Positions 57,033 through 64,000 of a DNA stretch of 64,000 nt are shown here, piece after piece. The notes below the pieces were generated by a model. That model was not told the origin of the DNA, ran no database searches, and worked only from the letters and a program-made list of their open reading frames with translations. Origin of the DNA: Anabaena lutea FACHB-196. Lineage in GTDB: Bacteria > Cyanobacteriota > Cyanobacteriia > Cyanobacteriales > Nostocaceae. Position 1 is the first letter of the stretch. Each line of letters starts with the position of its first letter. The translations under genes were made by a program, and so were the position numbers. Where the stretch lies: contig NZ_JACJST010000028.1 of NCBI RefSeq assembly GCF_014698305.1, forward strand, positions 1 to 64,000, given 5' to 3'.

Positions 57033-57685
57033 AGTCTAATCCTTAAGAAATTTTTTGATGTTTTCTGCACTCTGTACCTGAAGAAGGAGTACTTTCAGGC
57101 TGATTCTATTTCTATAGTTGATTGCACTGTAATCCTATGTTAAAGATTTAAGACTCGTATGTAAGGAACCATTATCCTGGACTATCACGGTGAGAAATCT
57201 GAGTTATGCCAGCGTTTGTCAGGCTTGCTGTGCGATGTTTTGAGTCCCAAAAGTAAACTTATACATTTTAACCCCCCAGAGTGAAGTAGATAGACACAAA
57301 TAAACCGAAGTATGTAACGAAATATAAAATACTCGATTGTAATTGCTGAAGCCTCCGGCACGCTTCGCGAACACTTTGCTTCGTTCGCAATGACATAGTT
57401 ATAAATTTTCTCACTTTCTCACTTACCTGACTTGACAATCGGGGTAGGTGAAATGACTTATTTTCATCCATCCTGGTGTCCGCAGTTCATGATGATTACT
57501 TAGTGAAAATCAATATTCCTAATTAAATTTAAAATCTAATTCCATCTACAAAGATTTATTCAAATTTGTGAAAATTCAACCTCAAACTGCTGTGATTTGT
57601 TAGCCAGAATGCCCTGATTTTCCTGACTCATTAATTGATATCCAGTGGTTTCCCCATTAAATTTCGTTTATATTATTTTAAGATC
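57033..57685. other. Divergent intergenic region
   Basis: About 650 bp between the giant kinase and the DUF362 gene. It includes a repeat with palindromic core (GCCTCCGGCACGCTTCGCGAACACTTTGCTTCGTTCGC, about 57351-57390, overlapping inverted GCG/CGC segments). A 67-codon minus frame here (57268-57471) runs through the repeat and is not believed. No operator or RNA gene was recognised. Confidence 0.45.
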
Positions 57686-58672
57686 ATGCAACTATTAACC
57701 ATGCAAACACACAAACCATCCGTCAGCCTGATTCGGGCTAAATCTTACGCACAAGAGGCTTTAAGAGAATCCTTGGAAACCCTGCTAGAACCTTTAGGGG
57801 GAATGCCTGCTTTTGTCAAAAGGGGCGATCGCGTTTTACTCAAACCCAACTTACTCACAGGTTCTCGTCCTACTAAAGAGTGTACCACCCGCCCGGAATT
57901 AGTTCGCGCCGTTGCCGAAATGGTAATTGCAGTTGGTGGTAAGCCATTTTTAGGAGATAGTCCCGCTTTTGGTAGTGCCAAAGGTGTAGCAGTCGCAAAT
58001 GGATTATTACCAATTTTAGAAGAACTGAATTTACCAATTGTCGAATTTCACGGTAAACGTTATCAAACTGTTAACGACAATTTTAATCACCTGCTAGTAT
58101 CTAAAGAAGCAATGGAAGCAGATGTGATTATTAACTTACCCAAAGTTAAATCTCATATGCAATTAACCCTAACTTTGGGAGTAAAAAATCTCTTCGGTTG
58201 CGTCCCCGGTAAAATGAAAGCTTGGTGGCATATGGAAGCAGGTAAAGATGCTAACAGATTCGGAGAAATGTTAGTAGAAACTGCTAGAACAATTAATCCC
58301 GATTTAACTATTTTAGATGGAATTATTGGGCATGAAGGTAATGGACCTAGTGGTGGTGAACCTCGTCAATTAGAGGTTTTAGCAGCTTCGACAAATGTCT
58401 TTGCCTTAGATCGGGCAATGTTGGAAGTTCTTAAAGTTTCACCTGCACAAGTTCCCACTGTTGCCGCTTCCCAAAGGTTAGGAATTTGTCCCGAATTAAG
58501 TGATATTGACTTTCCTAATTTATCCCCAGACTTACTACAAATAGAAGATTGGCAATTACCTGAAAAGTTAATGCCTATCGACTTTGCCATGCCTCGTGTG
58601 ATTAAGTCCACATTTAAGCATCTTTACATTCGCTTTATTAAGGAACCAATGAGTGCTTATGGCAAGGGATAA
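57686..58672 (+). CDS. DUF362 domain-containing protein
   Basis: A 328-residue protein of the DUF362 family: VLLKPNLLTGS, the Gly-rich GDSPAFGSAKGVA, VIINLPKVKSHMQLTLTLGVKNLFGCVPG and LDGIIGHEGNGPSGGEPR. Members are often fused to or placed beside ferredoxin domains; here no ferredoxin domain or CxxCxxC is seen. The function is unknown. The start is uncertain between ATG 57686 and ATG 57701; neither has a clear ribosome binding site. Confidence 0.82.
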   Translation: MQLLTMQTHKPSVSLIRAKSYAQEALRESLETLLEPLGGMPAFVKRGDRVLLKPNLLTGSRPTKECTTRPELVRAVAEMVIAVGGKPFLGDSPAFGSAKGVAVANGLLPILEELNLPIVEFHGKRYQTVNDNFNHLLVSKEAMEADVIINLPKVKSHMQLTLTLGVKNLFGCVPGKMKAWWHMEAGKDANRFGEMLVETARTINPDLTILDGIIGHEGNGPSGGEPRQLEVLAASTNVFALDRAMLEVLKVSPAQVPTVAASQRLGICPELSDIDFPNLSPDLLQIEDWQLPEKLMPIDFAMPRVIKSTFKHLYIRFIKEPMSAYGKG

Positions 58673-58819
58673 ACGTGGAAATAAATAGTTAATACTTTAA
58701 CCTGGAAATAATTTTTTCTTAATCTCAAGAAAATCAGGATAGTGGATAATAATGGCTTGACTATAACCATCTACACAACAAATAAGTAAGCTGTGATCAC
58801 CTCTGCTTGCTTAAGCATA

Positions 58820-58845
58820 CCGCCCTAGTACAAAGGCGGTTTTTT
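58820..58845 (+). terminator. Rho-independent terminator
   Basis: CCGCC/GGCGG stem followed by TTTTTT, 148 nt after the DUF362 stop. It may end that transcript or a short RNA. Confidence 0.8.
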
Positions 58846-59546
58846 CATCGCTTCCTCTTGCTTCAACTGCGATGATTATTTATAAATTTTTAATATTGCT
58901 AATTGTTTGCTACAAGCAAATATCTACCATCTAGATGTTATTTATCTACTTATATAGACATTGACAAAGAAAACAGTAATAATCACTATACTGGAAAATT
59001 TAAATTCAGAAAGACTTTTGGTAAAAATCACTTAATAAAAAGAGCGAAACAGCTTCACAGTAACTGATATCTGTCCATGGAAATATTCTGTGGAAAAATA
59101 TTATTATTCTGATTTTCCGGAATGCATCAATCTTTCTGTGTATCTACAGTTGAGCAATTGACAACACCCAAAATGCTTTAAGTGGGTTTATTTAAACGGA
59201 TGGTGTATCAAACCTAAGAATATCGGCGCAAATACTCTTACCAAAAGCATTTTCAGATGTTATACTCAAAAAAAGTCATCCCAATCAACTCGGTTGATTA
59301 AACATCAAATTAAATGGACAAAGTAATTAATAATGCAGTGATCATGATCACAATGTTAACCAACCTTGACATAGATGCAGAAATTATCTGCACATATTTA
59401 GTCAGCAAATAAAGTATCAAATGTTTGAAACTTAATTTGTAACAAAAATGTCCTGTATAAAAACCTAATATGCCACTTTTGAAACTGGATGAGATTCTTT
59501 AAAGCTACAGAGTTTACAGCGAAAAAATAGCTAAAATATTATTGAG

Positions 59547-59564
59547 ACTCTCTTTAGAGAGAGT
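59547..59564 (+). promoter_or_regulatory. Perfect 7-4-7 hairpin in the leader of the small membrane-protein gene
   Basis: ACTCTCT and AGAGAGT flank TTAG, 35 nt upstream of the ATG at 59600. It could be an operator or an mRNA leader hairpin; no T-tract follows, so a terminator is unlikely. Confidence 0.45.
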
Positions 59565-59599
59565 GAACCTACAAGTGATATGACGAACCACAATTTTGT

Positions 59600-59788
59600 A
59601 TGAATTCAAATAGCCAGTCTGCCAATTCTTCCGATACATATTCCCAACGTTTGGCAGACATTGTGGGAACTGCGATCGCTCTCGTAACCCTAATCCTCCC
59701 TGTATTTATCATTTCTTACTATTCCTCACCCGATGTTCAGAATAGTCAGCAACAGCTAACCTATTATCTGGACAGAAGTGAAGAGTGA
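59600..59788 (+). CDS. Small single-pass membrane protein, 62 residues
   Basis: One transmembrane helix (IVGTAIALVTLILPVFIISYY) lies between a Ser/Asn-rich N terminus and a polar C terminus (SPDVQNSQQQLTYYLDRSEE). The size and topology resemble small accessory subunits of thylakoid or plasma-membrane complexes, but I recognise no family. The long well-structured leader and normal composition suggest it is real. An IS200/IS605-type end begins about 20 nt after the stop. Confidence 0.55.
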   Translation: MNSNSQSANSSDTYSQRLADIVGTAIALVTLILPVFIISYYSSPDVQNSQQQLTYYLDRSEE

Positions 59789-59807
59789 ATAAGATTTGAC
59801 ACTCCCC

Positions 59808-59935
59808 AGCCTAAAGGCGTGGGGATTCTTCATTCACAGACCCAACTTGCTCATACAAGATTTCTCCAGCATAAGTAGAGGTCGAATCTCCTGAAGCGTT
59901 GGGATCTAAGACCCAAGTGACCGTATCCCTACCGT
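59808..59935 (-). mobile_element. Second IS200/IS605-type remnant: tnpB 3' tail and terminal hairpin
   Basis: The minus strand, ending at 59811, reads YGRDTVTWVLDPNASG..., then EILYEQVGSVNEESPRL-stop. The terminal ESPRL is the same as in the 47-kb remnant and is overlapped by the hairpin CTCCCCAGCC...GGCGTGGGGA, the right-end structure of these elements. Only about 45 codons remain; no RuvC or zinc-ribbon motif is left. It is a scar of a past insertion. Confidence 0.65.
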
Positions 59936-60320
59936 ACTCAAGGTAAAAGCATTGCAACAGTCATATATCATGTACAGCAACTAGATGGTTAATTAATTTG
60001 GTTCTACCGTACTTGTTATGCTAAATCACCAGTCTAAAAAAGGGAACAGGGAACAGGGAACGGGGAACAGGGTAAAGAGGCAATATTTTGTAATCATGTT
60101 CAAAATTATGGCTTAATTCTTATGTATAGTAAGCTTTTCGAGATTTTTTTGGCTTGATTTTGCATATTAGGTACTGAAGAACCATTAATTTAGTATAAAT
60201 ATACTAAAAAATGGCATGGCAATGAATAGCTTGGGCAGAGATCCACAATTGCTCTAAAATTCTACACGGGGAACCAAATTGGGTGTACCCATGATTTACT
60301 TTTAGTAGAGGAGTTTTGTT
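59936..60320. other. Intergenic region upstream of ppa with repeats
   Basis: About 385 bp. It contains GGGAACAGGGAACAGGGAACGGGG direct repeats (60043-60070) and the palindrome at 60189-60208. No gene was recognised. Confidence 0.5.
60189..60208. promoter_or_regulatory. Perfect 8-4-8 palindrome upstream of ppa
   Basis: TTTAGTAT and ATACTAAA flank AAAT, 112 nt before the ppa start. The GTA...TAC half-sites are separated by 6 bases rather than the 8 of an NtcA site, so another factor, or no factor, is involved. Confidence 0.4.
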
Positions 60321-60833
60321 GTGGATTTAACCCTTATTCCTGCCCAACCGAAACCGGGTGTAATCAATGTTCTGATTGAAATTCCTGGCGGGAGTAAAAA
60401 TAAATACGAATTTGATAAAGACTTGCAAGCTTTTGCCTTAGACCGAGTACTTTCATCTTCGGTAAAATACCCTTATGACTACGGCTTTATACCTAACACT
60501 CTAGCGGATGATGGCGATCCGCTCGATGGTATGGTAATAATGGATGAACCGACCTTTCCTGGTTGTGTCATTGCGGCAAGACCAATTGGTTATTTAGAAA
60601 TGATTGATGGTGGCGATCGCGATGAAAAAATTCTTTGTGTTCCCGACAAAGATCCACGCTACGCCCATGTAAGATCATTGAAGGACTTGCCTCCGCACCG
60701 TTTAGATGAAATTGCCGAATTTTTCCGCACTTATAAAAATTTGGAAAAAAAGGTGACAGAAATACTCGGTTGGCAGGATGTAGAGAGGGTTGCACCCTTA
60801 GTAGAGAAGTTTATCAAAGCTGCTAAAAAATAG
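60321..60833 (+). CDS. ppa: Inorganic pyrophosphatase (family I)
   Basis: A 170-residue soluble pyrophosphatase that hydrolyses PPi to drive biosynthesis. Visible are [26 protein letters not shown] and the metal-binding signature DGDPLDGMV with later DKDPRY. The start is GTG with GAGGAG about 7 nt upstream. It lies 139 bp before panD on the same strand. Confidence 0.95.
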   Translation: MDLTLIPAQPKPGVINVLIEIPGGSKNKYEFDKDLQAFALDRVLSSSVKYPYDYGFIPNTLADDGDPLDGMVIMDEPTFPGCVIAARPIGYLEMIDGGDRDEKILCVPDKDPRYAHVRSLKDLPPHRLDEIAEFFRTYKNLEKKVTEILGWQDVERVAPLVEKFIKAAKK

Positions 60834-60972
60834 ATGATTGGTAATGTGTAAGAAGTGATGGGTAATGGGTATAATAAATATCAATTACCCATGACAAAAC
60901 TGAAAAAACTACCAACAACCCTCTCACCAGACTAAAACCACTCTCACTTGTTGCAGAAAAACCCAAACCGAA

Positions 60973-61356
60973 ATGCAGCGCACTCTCCTTTTGGCTAAGA
61001 TTCATAACTGTACCCTCACGGCAGCAAATATCAACTACGTGGGTAGTATCAGCATTGATGAAGTACTTTTAGATAAAGCTGGTATTTTACCTTATGAGCA
61101 AGTACAAGTAGTGAATAATGCTAATGGTCAGCGGTTTATTACTTACGCAATTCCTGCAACCGCTAATTCAGGAGCCATTCAATTAAATGGAGCAGCTGCA
61201 CGTTTAGGCATTATTGGCGATCGCTTGATTATAATGACTTACGGGCAGTTTACACTAGACGAGTTAAAACATTACTCTCCTACGGTTGTCATTGTGGACG
61301 AAAAAAACCGGATGCTGGAAGTACGCAACTACGATGACCTGCTCAGTAAGCTCTAA
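60973..61356 (+). CDS. panD: Aspartate 1-decarboxylase
   Basis: A 127-residue pyruvoyl enzyme making beta-alanine for pantothenate/CoA. The self-cleavage site Gly24-Ser25 is in NYVGSISID. Further landmarks are [11 protein letters not shown] and [17 protein letters not shown]. The length is normal. The following MBL-like gene begins 11 nt after the stop, so they are likely co-transcribed. Confidence 0.96.
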   Translation: MQRTLLLAKIHNCTLTAANINYVGSISIDEVLLDKAGILPYEQVQVVNNANGQRFITYAIPATANSGAIQLNGAAARLGIIGDRLIIMTYGQFTLDELKHYSPTVVIVDEKNRMLEVRNYDDLLSKL

Positions 61357-61367
61357 TTTCAAGAAAA

Positions 61368-62270
61368 ATGTCAAATTTTGAGCTGTCTGATTCCCAAAGC
61401 TACGTCAATGAAGAATTAACTCCCACGCTAAATAACCTTGCTGGGGAGTTTTGGGTTAAATTTTGGGGTGTACGCGGTTTAATTGCTACCCCAAACAGTC
61501 ATACCTGCGGCTATGGTAGTAATACTGCTTGTGTCGAAATACACATAGCAGGACAACGCTTGATTTTTGATGGAGGTACTGGCTTACGAGTTCTAGGTAA
61601 AACTTGGCAACATCTGCAAGAGCCTCTAGAAGCCCATTTATTTTTTACTAACTCCCAATCAAATCGCATCCAAGGATTTCCCTTTTTTGCTCCTGCATTT
61701 ATTACAGGTAACTGCTTCCATATTTATGGAACAGCGGCCTCTAATGGTGCATCAATCAAACAATGTCTGTGCGATCAGATGCTCCAACCGCACTTTCCTT
61801 ACCCTTTACAGGTGATGCAGTCAGAGTTGCTTTTTCATCATTTGATTCCTGGTAATACAGTGGAGTTAGGTGATGTAAAAATTACAACAGCATTAATTAA
61901 TAGAAATCAGCGGTCTATTGGCTACCTGGTCAGTTGGGGAGATCAAAGCATGGCCTACGTGACAGATTTACATCAGAGTCTTGATTTAGAAGAGCAAGAG
62001 CAGATTCTAAAAATCATTAAAGGTGTTGATTTACTAATTACCAATGCTACCTATACTCCCCCAACTAATAAAAACCATGAATATGCTGAATTACTATGGA
62101 AAACTCCAGTTGATTTAGCTCAAAGTGCTGGTGTGCAAAGGCTAGTAATCTCACACCATCATCCAGACGACGATGATGTTTTTCTTGACCAAATTCAAAA
62201 CCAACTGAAGTCTACATTTCCTAATGTATTACTAGCTTGTGAAGGTATGGTATTGCCTGTGAGTAAGTAA
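61368..62270 (+). CDS. Metallo-beta-lactamase-fold protein without the HxHxDH metal site
   Basis: A 300-residue MBL-fold protein of the type with FWGVRG and GSNTACVEIH, followed by LIFDGGTGLRVLGK. In relatives the next strand ends in THTHWDHIQGFPFF; here it is TNSQSNRIQGFPFF, so all four ligands of HxHxDH are replaced (Asn, Gln, Asn, Arg) while the surrounding sequence is kept. The later AYVTDLH and VISHHHPDDDD remain. It is probably not a normal di-metal hydrolase. It is coupled with panD. Confidence 0.85.
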   Translation: MSNFELSDSQSYVNEELTPTLNNLAGEFWVKFWGVRGLIATPNSHTCGYGSNTACVEIHIAGQRLIFDGGTGLRVLGKTWQHLQEPLEAHLFFTNSQSNRIQGFPFFAPAFITGNCFHIYGTAASNGASIKQCLCDQMLQPHFPYPLQVMQSELLFHHLIPGNTVELGDVKITTALINRNQRSIGYLVSWGDQSMAYVTDLHQSLDLEEQEQILKIIKGVDLLITNATYTPPTNKNHEYAELLWKTPVDLAQSAGVQRLVISHHHPDDDDVFLDQIQNQLKSTFPNVLLACEGMVLPVSK

Positions 62271-62277
62271 CTTCCAG

Positions 62278-63318
62278 TTACCTGAATTCAATCTTCAGTT
62301 CTTGAAGTTTAGCAGCTACTGCTCCACTGCTCAATAATTCTGTAGCTTTGGCTATCCCAGCTTGTACATCTGGAGAAAAGCCGCTGCGCCATAGATAAAA
62401 ACCACCATTCCACAAGGCTGTTGCCATGAGTTCACTTGCTTGACCAGCCAAAACTGATTGCATATCCTTAATCAGTTCTTCTGTAGTGCTAAGGGGAACA
62501 TTTTTGGTAGTAAAACCGTATTCACGAGGTACAAGGTGTAGCCGTTCTAATTCTGGGGATGTTGTTGGTGAAGATAATCCAATGATTGCTGTGCGATCGC
62601 GCGGTAAGTCACAACTACCTTCTAAACCCTTGACAAAGGTAAATTGCGCTACCCCACGTAACCCCAAAGCCACTTGAAACATTGCTTCTGTAGGGGGGTG
62701 AACAAAGCCAGCAATGATGTGAGCATGACCAGCGTAGGGACACCAAATTAACTCCATCGTCGCTAATGGTGGACGTTTACCAAGTTGATCGCGGTATTCC
62801 CATAAAGTTTGATTTAAAGGGAAATGCTTGGGTGTGTAAACAAAGCCAATTCCTGTTTGCTCAAAAACCTGCTGGGTTTGTTCCAGTGGTAAACCAGTCC
62901 AATCTACTCCTAAATCTTGCCAAATCTCTATTAAAGGTAAACCATATTTTGTTGGTAAGCGGTTTCCTCCATGCATAATCACAGGTTGTCCCGCAGCCGC
63001 TAATAATAAAGCCGTAATAATATTAATTGGCGCAGTGCGAGTTCTGCCATCATAGGGTATACCTAAAACGATTACAGGTTCTGCTATTGGTTGCAACTTA
63101 GGTCCGAGTTCATAGTAAGCATCCAACATCCCTGCTAACTCTTCACCTGTGGGACGTTTGATACGGTGAGCAATCAAAAACGCCCCAATTTGGGCTGGTG
63201 TCGCTTCACCCAGTAACATCATCTTTGTAGCAGTAGCCGCTTCAGCACGAGTTAAATTCTCGGATGTATGACTTCCACTACCTACTTTTTGGATAAATTC
63301 TCTAAATATATTAGTCAT
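62278..63318 (-). CDS. Anthranilate phosphoribosyltransferase-like protein (TrpD2/YbiB type)
   Basis: A 346-residue protein with the TrpD fold: N-terminal helical bundle (LTRAEAATATKMMLLGEATPAQIGAFLIAHRIKRPTGEELAGM), phosphoribosyl-binding region GIPYDGRTRTAPI, and HGGNRLPTKYGL in place of the TrpD KHGNRA/SVSS loop. TrpD2/YbiB proteins bind DNA or RNA and lack anthranilate transferase activity in the characterised case. The altered PRPP-binding loop supports that group over true TrpD. Confidence 0.85.
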   Translation of the reverse strand: MTNIFREFIQKVGSGSHTSENLTRAEAATATKMMLLGEATPAQIGAFLIAHRIKRPTGEELAGMLDAYYELGPKLQPIAEPVIVLGIPYDGRTRTAPINIITALLLAAAGQPVIMHGGNRLPTKYGLPLIEIWQDLGVDWTGLPLEQTQQVFEQTGIGFVYTPKHFPLNQTLWEYRDQLGKRPPLATMELIWCPYAGHAHIIAGFVHPPTEAMFQVALGLRGVAQFTFVKGLEGSCDLPRDRTAIIGLSSPTTSPELERLHLVPREYGFTTKNVPLSTTEELIKDMQSVLAGQASELMATALWNGGFYLWRSGFSPDVQAGIAKATELLSSGAVAAKLQELKIEFR

Positions 63319-63463
63319 TGATCAATTCTCAATTAGGGATTAATTTTATCAGTTAAGGTAATCTGGGATGATTCCTGACTCCAAAAATGGGGTTTTTAAT
63401 TCTTCTTAAGAATTTCGTTAAAATGGGATTTTTACTAAAAAACTGCAAAATACAAACAACATC

Positions 63464-64000
63464 ATGAATTTTAATTTAGAACAGTTTGCTAGTGATAACT
63501 ATTCTGGAATTTGTCCAGAAGCATGGGAATACACACTAAAAGCAAACCAAGGTAGCGCACCTGCCTATGGCAATGATCAATGGACTCAAAAAGCCTCAGA
63601 TAAGTTTCGAGAGTTATTTGAAATAGATTGCGAAGTTTTTTTTGTCTTTAATGGCACTGCCGCAAATTCATTATCATTAGCAGCTTTATGTCAGTCTTAT
63701 CATAGTATCATCTGTCATGAAAATTCACATATTGAAACTAGCGAATGTGGAGCGCCAGAATTTATTTCTAATGGTTCAAAACTTCTCCTAGCTGAAGGCG
63801 AAAATGGCAAATTAACGACAGAATCAATAGAAGCTTTATTGTTGGGGAAACGCAGCGATATTCACTATCCTAAACGAAAAGTAATTAGCTTAACTCAAGC
63901 AACAGAATTAGGGACTTTATATTCTATAGATGAACTGGCTGCTATTAAAGAACTGGCACACAAACATGATTTAAAAATTCACATGGATGGCGCACGCTTT
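63464..64000 (+). CDS. Threonine aldolase family PLP enzyme, 5' part (cut by window end)
   Basis: The first 179 codons of a beta-eliminating lyase/threonine aldolase family protein. Landmarks: FASDNYSGICPEAWEYTL, APAYGNDQWT, VFNGTAANSLSL, ICHENSHIETSECGAPEF and, at the edge, KIHMDGARF, which holds the Asp contacting PLP. The PLP-lysine lies beyond the window. Low-specificity L-threonine aldolase (glycine + acetaldehyde from threonine) is most likely. Confidence 0.9.
   Translation, partial: MNFNLEQFASDNYSGICPEAWEYTLKANQGSAPAYGNDQWTQKASDKFRELFEIDCEVFFVFNGTAANSLSLAALCQSYHSIICHENSHIETSECGAPEFISNGSKLLLAEGENGKLTTESIEALLLGKRSDIHYPKRKVISLTQATELGTLYSIDELAAIKELAHKHDLKIHMDGARF

Larger units (their letters stand above)
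58673..59599. other. Long intergenic region with terminator, palindrome and hairpin
   Basis: About 930 bp without a gene. It contains a terminator (58820-58845) and a perfect palindrome AATCAAC-tcg-GTTGATT (59283-59299). It also contains a perfect hairpin ACTCTCT-ttag-AGAGAGT (59547-59564) 35 nt before the small membrane-protein ATG. A small RNA ending at the terminator is possible, but no good promoter was seen. Confidence 0.6.

Noticed and set aside
57268-57471. 67-codon minus-strand frame in the giant kinase/DUF362 interval
   Set aside because: Runs through a palindromic intergenic repeat; composition not protein-like.
58750-58845. Small RNA gene ending at the terminator
   Set aside because: A TTGACT -35-like hexamer exists at 58757 but no acceptable -10 element at the right spacing; the terminator may simply serve the upstream gene.
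60189-60208. Possible NtcA site (GTA...TAC) upstream of ppa
   Set aside because: The half-sites are 6 bases apart, not 8, so it does not meet the NtcA consensus; kept only as an unassigned palindrome.

Overview
The window comes from a filamentous, probably heterocyst-forming cyanobacterium of the Nostocales (Nostoc/Anabaena/Trichormus type). The evidence is the photosystem I subunit PsaK, scattered HIP1 octamers (GCGATCGC), heptameric short tandem repeats between genes, a decayed copy of xisI (fdxN-element excision controlling factor), a PatA-like PATAN-receiver protein, several large hybrid histidine kinases and cyanobacterial Zur-type operators. I see no rRNA, tRNA, CRISPR array or intact mobile element. 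Most of the window looks like ordinary chromosome, with accessory material at about 9.2-13.0 kb, 37.4-40.5 kb, 46.8-47.3 kb and 58.7-60.2 kb.

Layout. 0-3 kb: a lone receiver and a PAS/hybrid kinase split by a one-base frameshift. 3.3-9.1 kb: miaB, a Cys/Met-rich four-helix copper-protein candidate, a reverse transsulfuration pair (cystathionine beta-synthase then a cystathionine gamma-lyase/synthase), and a degenerate metallo-beta-lactamase-fold protein. 9.2-13.0 kb: an AT-rich 997-residue membrane protein of unknown function, the xisI pseudogene and a small unknown gene. 13.1-17 kb: exported MsrB, MgtC-like protein, a class II glutamine amidotransferase and a PatA-like regulator. 17.3-22.3 kb: a sulfate-uptake locus with two divergent sbpA genes, cysT, cysW and a NIL-domain protein, but no cysA. 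23.0-33.4 kb: a zinc-homeostasis neighbourhood with two Zur-box-like operators. One precedes a degenerate COG0523 protein and two metallophosphoesterase-like genes; the other precedes a canonical COG0523 GTPase. Also here are two small exported CxCxxC proteins, a ZnuA/MntC-like lipoprotein, psaK, sufE and ackA. 33.6-44.7 kb: a TPR-like protein, pabC-like gene, ftsH, a vapBC pair, a pentapeptide-repeat/nuclease fusion, two unknown membrane proteins, uvsE and an Hsp70-like gene. 44.7-57 kb: two L,D-transpeptidases, eda, and a signalling block. That block holds a hybrid kinase whose 3' end runs into a tnpB remnant, a receiver/kinase pair, and a 1930-residue soluble kinase with 11 HAMP-like modules, GAF and three receivers. 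57.6-64 kb: a DUF362 protein, a long intergenic region with a small membrane protein and a second tnpB remnant, ppa, panD, a metal-site-less MBL protein, a TrpD2-like protein and a truncated threonine aldolase.

The best candidate for something new is the 23-31 kb zinc-linked region. Several proteins there keep a metalloenzyme or GTPase scaffold but have lost the usual metal or catalytic residues, and the signature of two small exported proteins (C-x-C-x-x-C) recurs on both sides of the canonical zinc GTPase. That these form one zinc-limitation module is inference. The operators and residue losses are directly visible.
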